A stretch of 64,000 bases of DNA from Thalassotalea sp. (GTDB lineage: Bacteria > Pseudomonadota > Gammaproteobacteria > Enterobacterales > Alteromonadaceae): the NCBI GenBank assembly GCA_029237915.1, contig JAQWHD010000038.1:62001-126000 (forward strand), read 5' to 3'. Position 1 is the first letter of the stretch; each line of letters begins with the position of its first letter. A program made the position numbers and the translations under genes. Of this stretch, positions 17,478-25,910 are shown one piece after another. Below the pieces are notes generated by a model. It ran no database searches. It was not told where the DNA came from and worked only from the letters and a program-made list of their open reading frames with translations.

Positions 17478-17732
17478 ATGAATTTATCTGATCACCTTTA
17501 TATTTTTAACCACATCATTTCTAACGGCGAAAAAAAAGCAGGTAAATTCCATTTAAATGCATTATCAGCTTGGCACGACCTTGATGGCTACACTTGTTAT
17601 ATTGGCTACAAAGAGCTAATTTTGAGTTTGTACTTTCACGGTCGTTTTTCTTATGATTATACTCAAGACGATACATTTAAAGAGTTTGACTCATTAATTA
17701 ACAATTCTATATCTGAGTTGAAGGTTAGCTAA
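17478..17732 (+). CDS. DUF3081-like small protein
   Basis: The 84-residue product contains LNALSAWHDLDGYTCYIGYKELILSLYFHGRFSYDY, which resembles the DUF3081 family in its DGYT and FHG-Y-DY pattern. It has no signal peptide or membrane segment. Its TAA stop overlaps the ATG of the CIA30 gene by one base, so the two are translationally coupled. Function unknown. Confidence 0.6.
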   Translation: MNLSDHLYIFNHIISNGEKKAGKFHLNALSAWHDLDGYTCYIGYKELILSLYFHGRFSYDYTQDDTFKEFDSLINNSISELKVS

Positions 17733-18316
17733 TGTTATTTTCACAAAGACTAGCCTTGCTTGCTTTGCTTGTATTTGCAAATACTCTTTTAGCCGACAAT
17801 ATAATTGAAAAAGACACAATGAATAAAGATACTGTTTTAATAAACTTTGCCAGTGAGCAACAAGATTATCCTTGGACTGTTATAAATGATGGTGTTATGG
17901 GTGGCTTGTCCGTTGGCAAAACCAAGCAAATCAATAAGGCTATTACATTTTCAGGGAGTGTTTCTACAGCAAACAATGGCGGTTTTACCAGTGCTTATAT
18001 AAAGCTACCTAAATTACCTGCAGATATCAGATCCGTTAAAATTAATATTAAGGGTGATAGCAATCAATATCAATTAAGACTTAGAAGCCAATATCAAGGC
18101 TATGATATTGCATATAAAATAGAATTTTTAACGAGTAATAATAAGCGTGAAACACTTGATTTTAATCTAGCCGATTTCCAAGCGACTTTCCGTGGTCGTT
18201 TTATTGCAAACGCACCAGAATTAACGCCATCGTCTATTTCACATGTGGGCTACCTAATAACAGCAAAACAACCTCAAGAGTTTGAATTAGCTACTTACAC
18301 TATCGAATTTCATTAA
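17732..18316 (+). CDS. CIA30 family protein, probably exported
   Basis: A signal peptide (LALLALLVFANTLLA) precedes a jelly-roll-like domain with the CIA30 hallmarks WTVINDGVMGGLSVG, FSGSVSTANNGGFTSAY and FRGRFIANAPEL. Mitochondrial CIA30 helps assemble complex I; bacterial relatives are of unknown function and some resemble carbohydrate-binding folds. A start further in (MNKDTVLINFAS) would remove the signal, but the one-base overlap with the preceding stop supports the longer form. It converges on an SDR gene with a 19-bp gap. Confidence 0.82.
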   Translation: MLFSQRLALLALLVFANTLLADNIIEKDTMNKDTVLINFASEQQDYPWTVINDGVMGGLSVGKTKQINKAITFSGSVSTANNGGFTSAYIKLPKLPADIRSVKINIKGDSNQYQLRLRSQYQGYDIAYKIEFLTSNNKRETLDFNLADFQATFRGRFIANAPELTPSSISHVGYLITAKQPQEFELATYTIEFH

Positions 18317-18335
18317 CCTTTATTGATTTACTAGC

Positions 18336-19064
18336 CTACCAAGGTATAAGGTTTCCCTGCCAATCAACAAAACTTGCTTGCCCATCTAGTTCAGTATTTT
18401 TTACTATTCGTAATAACTGTTTAGCAACAAAATCACAAGTAAATAGCTTGCCTGCAGGTACGTTTGCTTGAAAAGGTTTAGACAAGGGTGTATCTGTTGT
18501 ACCTGGATGAAAGGAGATAAGTTTGATATTTTTTGCTCTCCTAGATAACTCAACAGCTGCCGATTTGAGTAACATATTCATTGCAGCTTTAGATGTGCGA
18601 TAGCTATACCAGCCGCCGAGTTCGTTATCACTTATGCTGCCGACCCTAGCGCTAAAAACGGTCACTTTACACTCGCTTTTACTGGTAAGTAAAGGCACTA
18701 AATTTTTTAACCATAGCATCGGAGTAATCGTATTGGCTGTAATAACTTCATTAAAAGCCTGTACTGAAAAATCTTCTAAGCGCTTTTCTGGTTGACAGTT
18801 TTCACTATGTAAAATGCCATGGCATATAAAGACACGAGAAATAACACCATTGCTTGAATGCTTAATGGTGTTAACTGCCGAGACGATCTCTGACTCATCA
18901 TAATTTTTGAGCGAAATTAACCGTGCCGAGGCAAATATATCTTGCTCATAAAAATCGACATTACGGCTTATAACAATAAGCTGTTGGTCAATAATTACCT
19001 CTTGTGCTAAAGCCTTTGCAATAGCACTGTTAGCTCCGATGATTATCGTTATTTGCTTTTCCAT
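18336..19064 (-). CDS. SDR family oxidoreductase
   Basis: I chose the ATG giving MEKQITIIIGANSAIAKAL because AAGGA lies 8 bases upstream, whereas the ORF-track start is a GTG without a clear site. The cofactor loop is GANSAIA and the catalytic pair is in YRTSK. The absence of a classical GxxxGxG marks it as one of the divergent SDRs common in this order (often annotated as cell-cell signalling C-factor-like). The start lies inside the end of the DCC gene, so the two are coupled. Confidence 0.82.
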   Translation of the reverse strand: MEKQITIIIGANSAIAKALAQEVIIDQQLIVISRNVDFYEQDIFASARLISLKNYDESEIVSAVNTIKHSSNGVISRVFICHGILHSENCQPEKRLEDFSVQAFNEVITANTITPMLWLKNLVPLLTSKSECKVTVFSARVGSISDNELGGWYSYRTSKAAMNMLLKSAAVELSRRAKNIKLISFHPGTTDTPLSKPFQANVPAGKLFTCDFVAKQLLRIVKNTELDGQASFVDWQGNLIPW

Positions 19065-19464
19065 AACAGGTTCCTTGCTCACAGGTTGAATTGCCTAAAC
19101 CAAAGCGTCGATGTAAAAAATTCGAAATTGGATGCCGATATTTAGCCACTAGCAGATAACAAGCATGAGAAATTTGTTTTATAACTGGCCATTGCAGCGG
19201 CGCAACCCACATACCACGCCCCACAAGTGTCCATGCGCGGTGCGTAACATCCAAGCCAAGTAATATTTGCCCCTGATATTCGCCATGCAAAATAGCCATA
19301 GCTTTATTGAACTGGATATATGGATAATGAGTATGAAAGCCATCTTGGTGAAGGTTGACTAAATTTATTAGGTTTTTATCATCAGCTTGTTTTAGCTTGT
19401 GCATTTCTAAACTACACAAGGGACAATACCCATCGTAAAAAACCGTTAAAATGTTGGTATTCAT
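19030..19464 (-). CDS. DCC family thiol-disulfide oxidoreductase-like protein (DUF393)
   Basis: The N-terminal VFYDGYCPLCSLEMHKL has the DxxCxxC motif that gives the DCC family its name, on a thioredoxin-like fold. The protein is 144 residues long, as usual. The role in bacteria is unproven. It is the middle gene of a three-gene minus-strand operon (DUF6435, DCC, SDR). Confidence 0.88.
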   Translation of the reverse strand: MNTNILTVFYDGYCPLCSLEMHKLKQADDKNLINLVNLHQDGFHTHYPYIQFNKAMAILHGEYQGQILLGLDVTHRAWTLVGRGMWVAPLQWPVIKQISHACYLLVAKYRHPISNFLHRRFGLGNSTCEQGTCYGKANNDNHRS

Positions 19465-19481
19465 TCCTAAACTAGACCTCG

Positions 19482-19661
19482 CTATTTGATTAAATCATTC
19501 TCTATTTCTAGCACTTTTTTTTGCATCTGGTCGGCTTCAAAGGTCAATTGCGAATAGAGTTTTATATCGCCATTTCTTTGGGCGTGCATTGCCTGTTCAA
19601 GTTTAATATCGATAAGTTTATTTAATTTTTTTGTCGGGTTTGCTTTAAATATTGAAAACAT
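19482..19661 (-). CDS. DUF6435 family small protein (missed by ORF track)
   Basis: This 59-residue ORF is one codon below the track's cutoff. It reads MFSIFKANPTKKLNKLIDIK, then LEQAMHAQRNGDIKLYSQLT, and matches the small helical DUF6435 family, whose members begin MFxxFKxxPxKKL and contain AMxAQRNGDI. It has no membrane segment. Its stop lies 17 bp before the DCC gene start, so it is probably the first gene of that operon. Confidence 0.8.
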   Translation of the reverse strand: MFSIFKANPTKKLNKLIDIKLEQAMHAQRNGDIKLYSQLTFEADQMQKKVLEIENDLIK

Positions 19662-19805
19662 TGATATGCTCTAATTGGGCTAGTTAAAACAATATACGGT
19701 ACGGTAGCAATATACGATTACTTATTGCTGTAAAAAACTGAAAGACACTCCCAGAAGAGTATATGGCTAGGATGAAATTAGATTTATAAATGCGGGGCAA
19801 ACAAT

Positions 19806-19840
19806 AAAACGCTCACTCACCATTATAAAATGGCGAGAGC
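19806..19840 (-). terminator. Probable terminator of the dapA operon
   Basis: On the minus strand a stem with core CCATT/AATGG and flanking pairs is followed by a T-rich stretch (GTTTTATTGTTT). Confidence 0.55.
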
Positions 19841-19847
19841 ATAGCTT

Positions 19848-20210
19848 TTACAGGTTAGCTAAATATAGAGCGAAACCAAACCAAGACACGATTAATAGCA
19901 ACCAAGGTAAGAGATTAGATTTTCGGTTGTTTAGTTCTGCCGATTGAAGGTCAGATCCAACATTTGCATTAGTTTTATTTTTTAGCTTTTTCTTAGCTTT
20001 ATCTGCTTCTCTTGCTTTGGCTTTATGTTGTTTTTTATAAAGCTCAATACCCTTTTGAATACCTTGCTCTATTAATTTAGTTTGCTCTTTGGTTTGCCCT
20101 GGTTTTTTAATACCATTGGCAACCTTAGCTGCTGCTTGCTGCACTTCAACAGAAGGCTTAGCCACTTTTGGCGTTACAGTTTTATTAGGATCTTTCTTAG
20201 CTTTGGGCAT
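19848..20210 (-). CDS. DUF2956 family protein
   Basis: This 120-residue protein has a Lys-rich, helical N-terminal part with the family segment ANGIKKPGQTKEQTKLIEQGIQKGIELYKKQ and one C-terminal membrane helix (LLPWLLLIVSWFGFALYLA). It is probably a tail-anchored inner-membrane protein; the role is unknown. It ends the riboswitch-controlled dapA operon, 28 bp after the M14 gene. Confidence 0.85.
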   Translation of the reverse strand: MPKAKKDPNKTVTPKVAKPSVEVQQAAAKVANGIKKPGQTKEQTKLIEQGIQKGIELYKKQHKAKAREADKAKKKLKNKTNANVGSDLQSAELNNRKSNLLPWLLLIVSWFGFALYLANL

Positions 20211-20238
20211 AATAATTTAAGCTCTAGAGTTACGGTAA

Positions 20239-21357
20239 TTAATCGGTAAGTTTAAAGTAATTAGTAAATAGCTTATACAGCTCGGTACCTTGATGCACAC
20301 TTGCAGAAGCAAAGTGTAAGATTGGCATTGCATCTTCTTCGAGCGTTAAATAGTGCAACGCGTCGCCATCGCCGTAGTTATCCATACGTAATATACGTGC
20401 CAATGGCTCGCCTGCTGCCAATGGTTTACCAAACTCGGCAAGATAATCGACCATGCCACCCATAGGCGAATAATACTGCTTATAATCTTTTAAGTAGCAG
20501 GCATATCGGGTCATCTGTTGTGGTTGATATTTATTTGATGTAAGTACATTTTTGTACTGCAAGTAAGATAAAATACTTTGCGCATCAATTAATGCTTCAT
20601 CTAAGTCGATCAATTCTTGCGAGCCAAGCTCAACAGTAAAGCTTTCTTTATCAAAGTTTAACTCTCGGCCTTGTTTGGCGAACGCATCGGTTAAATACCA
20701 CCATGGACAAAATGTTGCCTCATCCATCGCACCGGCAAAACCATTAGGAATAAAAATTGTGTGGGCTATATTAAAATAATTAGCACTGTCTTTGGCGTAT
20801 TCTGGGCAATATAAGTGTTTAGAAGAAACGGGCCCTGTGTGTAAATCTAAAACAATATCGGCTTGATGAGCCATTTCTTGTAATTGATAAGCTATGCGCC
20901 TGCCAGTAGTTAAGCCGTAATTATTATGGTTAAGCTTATCTTGAATACCCGCCAGCATCTTTTGTTGAAATGATTCTTTAATCAACTCAATGTCTGCATC
21001 GGCAAACTCTTCTGCAAATGGCACAACCATTGACTGGTCAAAATGGTACATACGATTCCAATTAACCCCGGTAATAGGGTCAAATCGTCCAAGTGTATAT
21101 TCGCCATTCTTATGGTTACAACCAATAGGGTTAGCATAAGGTACTAAGGTAATATCGCCAGCTAACGTCTCTTTTTGTAGAAGTTCAAGTAATTGATAAA
21201 TTACCGCATTACCCTGCACTTCTGCGCCATGTATATTAGCCTGAATATAAACAGATGGGCCGTTACCATTACCTGTTAAACGATAAACAGGAATAGTTAA
21301 GGAAACACCGCTGGCCATTTCACCAACGGTTAATAGCTCTTTAGAAAAATTAGTCAT
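20239..21357 (-). CDS. M14-family succinylglutamate desuccinylase/aspartoacylase-like deacylase
   Basis: The ORF-track start lies inside the upstream dapA gene; I use the ATG giving MTNFSKELLTVGEM, 13 bp after the dapA stop. Zinc ligands are visible in NIHGAEVQGN (HxxE) and in VLDLHTGP (His). Relatives remove acyl groups from amino acids (AstE, aspartoacylase). Its place behind dapA and a lysine riboswitch suggests an N-acyl amino-acid substrate of the lysine/diaminopimelate pathway, but this is inference. The C-terminal domain has the usual beta-barrel-like extension. Confidence 0.82.
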   Translation of the reverse strand: MTNFSKELLTVGEMASGVSLTIPVYRLTGNGNGPSVYIQANIHGAEVQGNAVIYQLLELLQKETLAGDITLVPYANPIGCNHKNGEYTLGRFDPITGVNWNRMYHFDQSMVVPFAEEFADADIELIKESFQQKMLAGIQDKLNHNNYGLTTGRRIAYQLQEMAHQADIVLDLHTGPVSSKHLYCPEYAKDSANYFNIAHTIFIPNGFAGAMDEATFCPWWYLTDAFAKQGRELNFDKESFTVELGSQELIDLDEALIDAQSILSYLQYKNVLTSNKYQPQQMTRYACYLKDYKQYYSPMGGMVDYLAEFGKPLAAGEPLARILRMDNYGDGDALHYLTLEEDAMPILHFASASVHQGTELYKLFTNYFKLTD

Positions 21358-21370
21358 CGAGTTATATCGA

Positions 21371-22291
21371 TTACTTAACTGCACGTAAATGTGAGCGACT
21401 ATTACATAACCAATCAGTAATTGCCGCATCAGCCGCTAAAATACCTTGATCATTCGTTAGCTCTAAATGTGTTAATGGCGCACGTAACACTGGAGTATTA
21501 ATAACACTTTGTTTATGCATTAACACTTTTACTGGAATTGGATTTGCCACTTCAAATAAAGCATTGGTGGCGTCAAACCAAACATCCGCAAGCTGTTCTG
21601 TTTCACCTTGCAAGCACATTTTCACGTATAGATTGGTGGCTTCTGGCCACGCATTAGCACATACAGACACTAAGCCGACTGCGCCTGATGAAGCTAAAAA
21701 TGGCATTAACGGATCATCACCTGAATACATACGCATTGCCGGCGCTGCTTTTTGATAAGCTAAAAACTGACTAATATCACCGCTGGCTTCTTTCATTGCC
21801 CATAAGTTCTTATGGTTGGCAATGTTTTGGATTGTTTGTACGGGAATGCTTATGGCGCTTCGACCTGGTACGTTATAAATCATACAAGGATGTTGCGCTG
21901 AATCTAACAATGCTTCAAACCACTGAGTTTGTCCAACAACACCAGGTTTGGCGTACATAGGAGTACCCAATAAAAAGGCATGAATTGGTAAACTATTACA
22001 GGTTTCTACCCAAGCAACTTGCGCTGATAAATTAGCACCACCTACGGCAACCATTAAAGGTACACTTGGCTTTAAATCACAGATGTATTTTACAATCTGT
22101 AATTGCTCGTCCAATTCAATAGCTAAACCTTCACCTGTGCTGCCACAAATTAAGATGCCATTCCCGGCTTGTTGCTGGTCATCGACCAATTTAGCTAAAC
22201 AGGTATAATCAACCTGACCATTTTGGTCAAATGGAGTAACTAAAGCAGTCCATAGTGGAAAGTTATTAAGATTGTTTTGCAAACTTGTCAT
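21371..22291 (-). CDS. dapA: 4-hydroxy-tetrahydrodipicolinate synthase (DapA family)
   Basis: I use the ATG giving MTSLQNNLNNFPLWTALVTPF; the ORF-track start five codons earlier is a GTG. DapA marks are ALVTPFDQNGQVD, GSTGEG (E. coli has GTTGE), TPMYAKP with the proton-relay Tyr, YNVPGR with the substrate-binding Arg, and WAMKEASGD with the Schiff-base Lys. The enzyme condenses pyruvate and aspartate semialdehyde. The lysine riboswitch upstream supports a lysine-pathway role. It is not next to bamC, so a second dapA may exist elsewhere. Confidence 0.85.
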   Translation of the reverse strand: MTSLQNNLNNFPLWTALVTPFDQNGQVDYTCLAKLVDDQQQAGNGILICGSTGEGLAIELDEQLQIVKYICDLKPSVPLMVAVGGANLSAQVAWVETCNSLPIHAFLLGTPMYAKPGVVGQTQWFEALLDSAQHPCMIYNVPGRSAISIPVQTIQNIANHKNLWAMKEASGDISQFLAYQKAAPAMRMYSGDDPLMPFLASSGAVGLVSVCANAWPEATNLYVKMCLQGETEQLADVWFDATNALFEVANPIPVKVLMHKQSVINTPVLRAPLTHLELTNDQGILAADAAITDWLCNSRSHLRAVK

Positions 22292-22415
22292 GTTAAGTCT
22301 CGTCACTTGATAATAATGCAGCTATAACACTGTTTCTTAATTCAAACAGTATAGCAATATCTAGGCTTATTATAGGAAATGGCATGATTAGGAATTCGTA
22401 CAAATAAATGCACAA

Positions 22416-22590
22416 AGACCAGAAGCGCTCCACTATATAAGCATGTGGCAGCCGCAGGGATTCAACCCAAACGTCCGATAAAAGTAAGACCAAACTTACT
22501 GGTACCTCGGCATTAATCCCCCTCATTATTTATCATTGGAGTTTGATCTCCTCAAAATAACTACCTGGTTAATGCTCCTCTTCTGGCCCT
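22416..22590 (-). ncRNA. Lysine riboswitch (L-box)
   Basis: The minus-strand leader of dapA carries the conserved lysine-aptamer blocks in order: GGCCAGAAGAGGAGC, TTTTGAGGAGATC, ATGAGGGGGATTAATGCCGAGGT, GTTGAATCCCTGCGGCTGCCAC and GTGGAGCGCTTCTGG, which closes the P1 helix with CCAGAAG. These match the E. coli lysC riboswitch block by block. No clear terminator hairpin follows the aptamer, so control may be at translation start or by RNA decay. A 77-codon ORF in the track over this region is spurious. Confidence 0.95.
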
Positions 22591-22831
22591 CAATATAAGG
22601 GCAGTTTTCATATTTTATGAATGTCGCTATTTAACCACTTCACGGTGAGTTTTTCAATCTTAGAAAAGCATACTTTGCGACTATTTGGTTATTTATTGGT
22701 AAATATTATCTTTTTAAGGTCTATATTTAGCTAAAGTATAATAAAAGCGCATTTAATCGTTTACTAAACTCACACAAACGATGAAAATAGCGACACTATT
22801 TTTGTTTGTCATTTTTAAAAGAGCATTTTGC

Positions 22832-23881
22832 ATGTCATTATCAAACCCTTCACAACTATTACTTCGCAATAGTGAATTACTAAACAGTAATAACCCACTA
22901 GTTGTCGGCTGCCCTGATAATGAATTCCTTGCTGAACTCATTTCTGTTAACCCGGAAGCGAAAATCAGTAGCTACCAAACTCATTTTGGCTATCATCAAA
23001 ACACTCAGTCTCGTTATAAAGACTCGGTAAGGGCTTGTTTTTCTGAAAGCTATGATAATCAAACCGGTAGCAAACATGATTTGGCTATTATTTATTTTCC
23101 AAAATCAAAACCTGAATATCAGTTTTTACTGGCTATGTTAGCTCCGCATATGGCCCAAGGTTCAAGTATATTAGTGGTTGGCGAAAATAAAGGCGGGGTT
23201 AAGTCTTGCGATAAATTAAGCACAAAATATTCAAGCTGTTCAAACAAAATTGACTCTGCTCGTCACTGTTCATTATTTTCAGTAGAGTTTAATAATCAAG
23301 AATTTAAATTCGATATTAATGATTTCTATAAACAGTTTAAGATTGATATTGCGGGTATAACATTAACTATCGCTTCACTGCCTGGTGTATTTAGTAGTGG
23401 CTCGTTAGACAATGGCACTCGCTTATTATTAGAAAACTTACCAAGCCAAATCAATGGTAGTGTTTTAGATTTTGGTTGTGGCGCAGGGATCATCGGTGCA
23501 TTCGTTAATAAAAAACAGCCAAAAACAAAAGTTGAGTTAGTTGACGTTAGTGCCTTAGCTATCGCCAGCAGCAAGAAAACACTTGAATTGAATCAGCTTG
23601 CCGGGAAAGTTTTTGCTTCCGATGCACTATCGAATATTAACGGCCAATATAATGCGGTTATATCAAATCCACCATTTCATCAGGGGATTAAAACCAACTA
23701 CCATGCTACTGAGTCATTTTTAAAAGACATCAAAAAATATATGGCTAAAAATGCAAGTTTAACGATAGTAGCGAATAACTTCCTTAAATACGCCCCTATT
23801 TTAAAAGCTGAAATAGCAGAGCCTGAATTACTAATTAATAGTAAAGGTTTCGCTGTTCATCACTGTAAAAATGAAAAATGA
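22832..23881 (+). CDS. rsmC: 16S rRNA m2G1207 methyltransferase RsmC
   Basis: The start at MSLSNPSQLLLRNSELL matches the family (E. coli begins MSAFTPASEVLLRHS) and gives 349 residues against 343; the ORF-track start is 17 codons too early. The N-terminal half is the degenerate methyltransferase domain; the C-terminal half has the SAM motif VLDFGCGAGIIG and the catalytic SNPPFHQG. The end (VANNFLKYAPIL) is typical. It methylates G1207 of 16S rRNA in the small ribosomal subunit. Confidence 0.92.
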   Translation: MSLSNPSQLLLRNSELLNSNNPLVVGCPDNEFLAELISVNPEAKISSYQTHFGYHQNTQSRYKDSVRACFSESYDNQTGSKHDLAIIYFPKSKPEYQFLLAMLAPHMAQGSSILVVGENKGGVKSCDKLSTKYSSCSNKIDSARHCSLFSVEFNNQEFKFDINDFYKQFKIDIAGITLTIASLPGVFSSGSLDNGTRLLLENLPSQINGSVLDFGCGAGIIGAFVNKKQPKTKVELVDVSALAIASSKKTLELNQLAGKVFASDALSNINGQYNAVISNPPFHQGIKTNYHATESFLKDIKKYMAKNASLTIVANNFLKYAPILKAEIAEPELLINSKGFAVHHCKNEK

Positions 23882-24281
23882 CCATTAATCACACCAACAT
23901 ATCAAATAGATGATATTACAAGGCTAATAAAAGATTAATGCAACATAGAATTAACCTTTTAATCATCTTATTTTTCGATTATTAATGGCATCCTTACCTT
24001 AAATTTCCTTAAAAATTACAATTTGTTTCATTTACGTTTTTTGTAAAAACACTCTAAAAAACAAAATATACCGTTCAAGAACAAAGATTTAAGATACAAA
24101 AACAGCATTTACCCTTGTTAATAAATCTTACATTTTTACAACAATTTCACCATTGTTTACTTTTTAACTTGCTCTATCATATACATCATTAATTTAAAGG
24201 AAGAATTTATAGCGCGAACACAATGCGTATAAATTTTAACCGACGAGCTTAATTAGCTCTCAGTTTTTTATCGAGGTATAT
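23882..24281. other. 400-bp AT-rich leader between rsmC and arcA
   Basis: No ORF or RNA gene is seen. The half nearer arcA is very A/T-rich and must contain the arcA promoter. I could not assign a single convincing -35/-10 pair by eye. The ribosome site of arcA is GAGG at 7-base spacing. Confidence 0.5.
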
Positions 24282-24998
24282 ATGACAAACCAAGCACAAA
24301 TTTTAATTGTTGAAGACGAAGAAGTAACACGCTTAAATTTAAAAAATTTGTTTGAAGCTGAAGGCTACACAACTTTAGTAGCTGCTAATGGCGAAAGCAT
24401 GGCAGAGAAACTTCAAAACAACAAAATTGATTTAGTGTTAATGGACATTAACTTACCTGGTAAAAACGGCTTATTATTAGCTCGTGAATTATTAGAAAAG
24501 AACAATACTGGTCTTATCTTTATCACTGGTCGCGACAGCGATGTAGATAAAGTATTAGGTTTAGAAATTGGTGCTGATGACTACGTAACTAAACCGTTTA
24601 ATCCACGTGAATTAACAATACGTGTACGTAACTTATTAAAACGCATTCAACAAACAGACGTTAATGTTCCTGCTGCTGATACAGCAATGATCCAATTTAA
24701 CAACTGGAACTTAGATCCTAACTCGCGTCGTATGACATCTCCACAAGGTGAAACATTCCCTATTCCTCGTGGCGAATACAGAGCATTACGTTTGTTAATG
24801 TCTAACAGCGGTAAAATCGTAACTCGTCAACAACTTATCCAAGAGATGACTGGCCGTGACTTACGTGAAAACGATCGTACTGTAGATGTTACTATCCGCC
24901 GTTTACGTAAGCATTTTGAAACTGACAGCACTAACTCAGAATTCATTAATACGATCCACGGTGAAGGTTACCGTTTCGTTGGAAACTTAGAAGCTTAA
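24282..24998 (+). CDS. arcA: ArcA, OmpR-family redox response regulator
   Basis: The 238-residue protein has a receiver domain (about 1-120) with the acidic pair Glu11-Asp12, phosphoacceptor Asp55 in LVLMDINLPG, and Lys104 in YVTKPFNP, then a winged-helix DNA-binding domain ending NTIHGEGYRFVGNLE. The segments NLFEAEGY and MTGRDLRENDRTVDV are specific to ArcA. It represses aerobic respiration genes when oxygen is low. A lone Hpt gene converges on it, which suits a multi-protein phosphorelay. Confidence 0.95.
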   Translation: MTNQAQILIVEDEEVTRLNLKNLFEAEGYTTLVAANGESMAEKLQNNKIDLVLMDINLPGKNGLLLARELLEKNNTGLIFITGRDSDVDKVLGLEIGADDYVTKPFNPRELTIRVRNLLKRIQQTDVNVPAADTAMIQFNNWNLDPNSRRMTSPQGETFPIPRGEYRALRLLMSNSGKIVTRQQLIQEMTGRDLRENDRTVDVTIRRLRKHFETDSTNSEFINTIHGEGYRFVGNLEA

Positions 24999-25005
24999 TT
25001 ACTGG

Positions 25006-25062
25006 TTATTGCTTATAAGCAATAATTAGATTGAAATGGCTAGCCTTGTGCTAGCCATTTTT
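25006..25062 (+). terminator. arcA terminator region, overlapping the Hpt gene end
   Basis: A perfect 20-bp palindrome (TTATTGCTTATAAGCAATAA) is followed by a second hairpin (AAATGGCTAGC, loop CTTGT) with a TTTTTG tail on the plus strand. The second hairpin includes the last seven codons of the convergent Hpt gene. Confidence 0.82.
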
Positions 25063-25378
25063 GTATTGCAGCAATGCTTTGTGAGTTTAACAACTCTAGT
25101 TCTTCTAACGCTTTACTTAACTGTTCAAAATCGTCTTCTGAGTATTCTAATTCTTTCACTTTTAAAAATACTTGTTTAAGGCCAGTATTGCCTGAAGCAC
25201 TTTTTAAAATATGACAACTATCTTGCCAATTAGGATAGCTTTGCTCTACAACTGCTTGCTTTAATTTATCTAAATATAATTGCGACTGTTCAACATACAA
25301 ATCTACTGTCTCGCCAAACACTTCGGCGCCCAACACATCTTTGTATTGACCGGCGATTTCCAAATCTAATAATTCCAT
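25040..25378 (-). CDS. Stand-alone Hpt phosphotransfer protein
   Basis: From the chosen start (MELLDLEIAGQYKDVLG) the protein has about 112 residues and folds as a helical bundle. The phosphorylatable His56 lies in CHILKSASGNTGL, a standard Hpt motif (HxLKGxxxxxG-like). It accepts phosphate from hybrid kinases and passes it to response regulators. The convergent neighbour is arcA. In Shewanella a separate HptA relays phosphate from ArcS to ArcA, so this may be the same job; the sequence alone does not prove orthology. Confidence 0.85.
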   Translation of the reverse strand: MELLDLEIAGQYKDVLGAEVFGETVDLYVEQSQLYLDKLKQAVVEQSYPNWQDSCHILKSASGNTGLKQVFLKVKELEYSEDDFEQLSKALEELELLNSQSIAAIQKWLAQG

Positions 25379-25610
25379 ATGCATACCACTTAATTGACAT
25401 CCTAAAAGCAACATAGCACGAAAAAACGGCGATTGCCGAGTAAAACATGCAATTTATAATCAATACAACAAAGACCATACAAAGCTTTAACTTTAAATTT
25501 ACCTAATCGCCATTTTGTTTACATATGACAATCTCTGTCGCCTGAAAACATTGATTTTAAGGTGAATTTACTGCAGAATAGCCGACCAATTTACTAGGTC
25601 TTTATAAATG

Positions 25611-25772
25611 ATACCAAGTTCATAAATTAACTGCTCACTTTTAATGGTTAAAATGAATAACTACTGCGTTATAAAATTTATAAGTAGAATAACTACTTAG
25701 TAAATTTTATGTCTTGTATTTATCCATTTTTCCTCATTAAAAAATAGATCACTTAATTCATGAAATTGGTAT
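25611..25772. mobile_element. MITE-like palindromic repeat, copy 2 (162 bp)
   Basis: Same length and order as the copy near lpp: ATACCAA start, central hairpin (ATAAAATTTATAAGTAG), TTGGTAT end. The outer arms here agree over roughly 35 bp with scattered mismatches. It lies in the 530-bp gap between the Hpt gene and folE2, which otherwise holds only the folE2 leader. No ORF inside. Confidence 0.85.
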
Positions 25773-25910
25773 GAGATTTTAATTTCAGCTAAAAAACGAA
25801 ATAAAGGTAAAACTTTATCTGCAAATTCGGTAGAATGTGCGCCTTAAAATCTAAGTTGAATTTACTAGTAAACTCATTAATCAGTAACAGAAGAAGTAAG
25901 CGGAGCACTA

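Noticed and set aside
22293-22526. 77-codon minus-strand ORF upstream of dapA
   Set aside because: It runs through the lysine riboswitch; the conserved RNA blocks explain the sequence, and the ORF has no protein-like features.
25773-25910. Zur box in front of folE2
   Set aside because: FolE2 genes are often Zur-regulated, but no palindrome resembling the one in the zinc operon is seen here.
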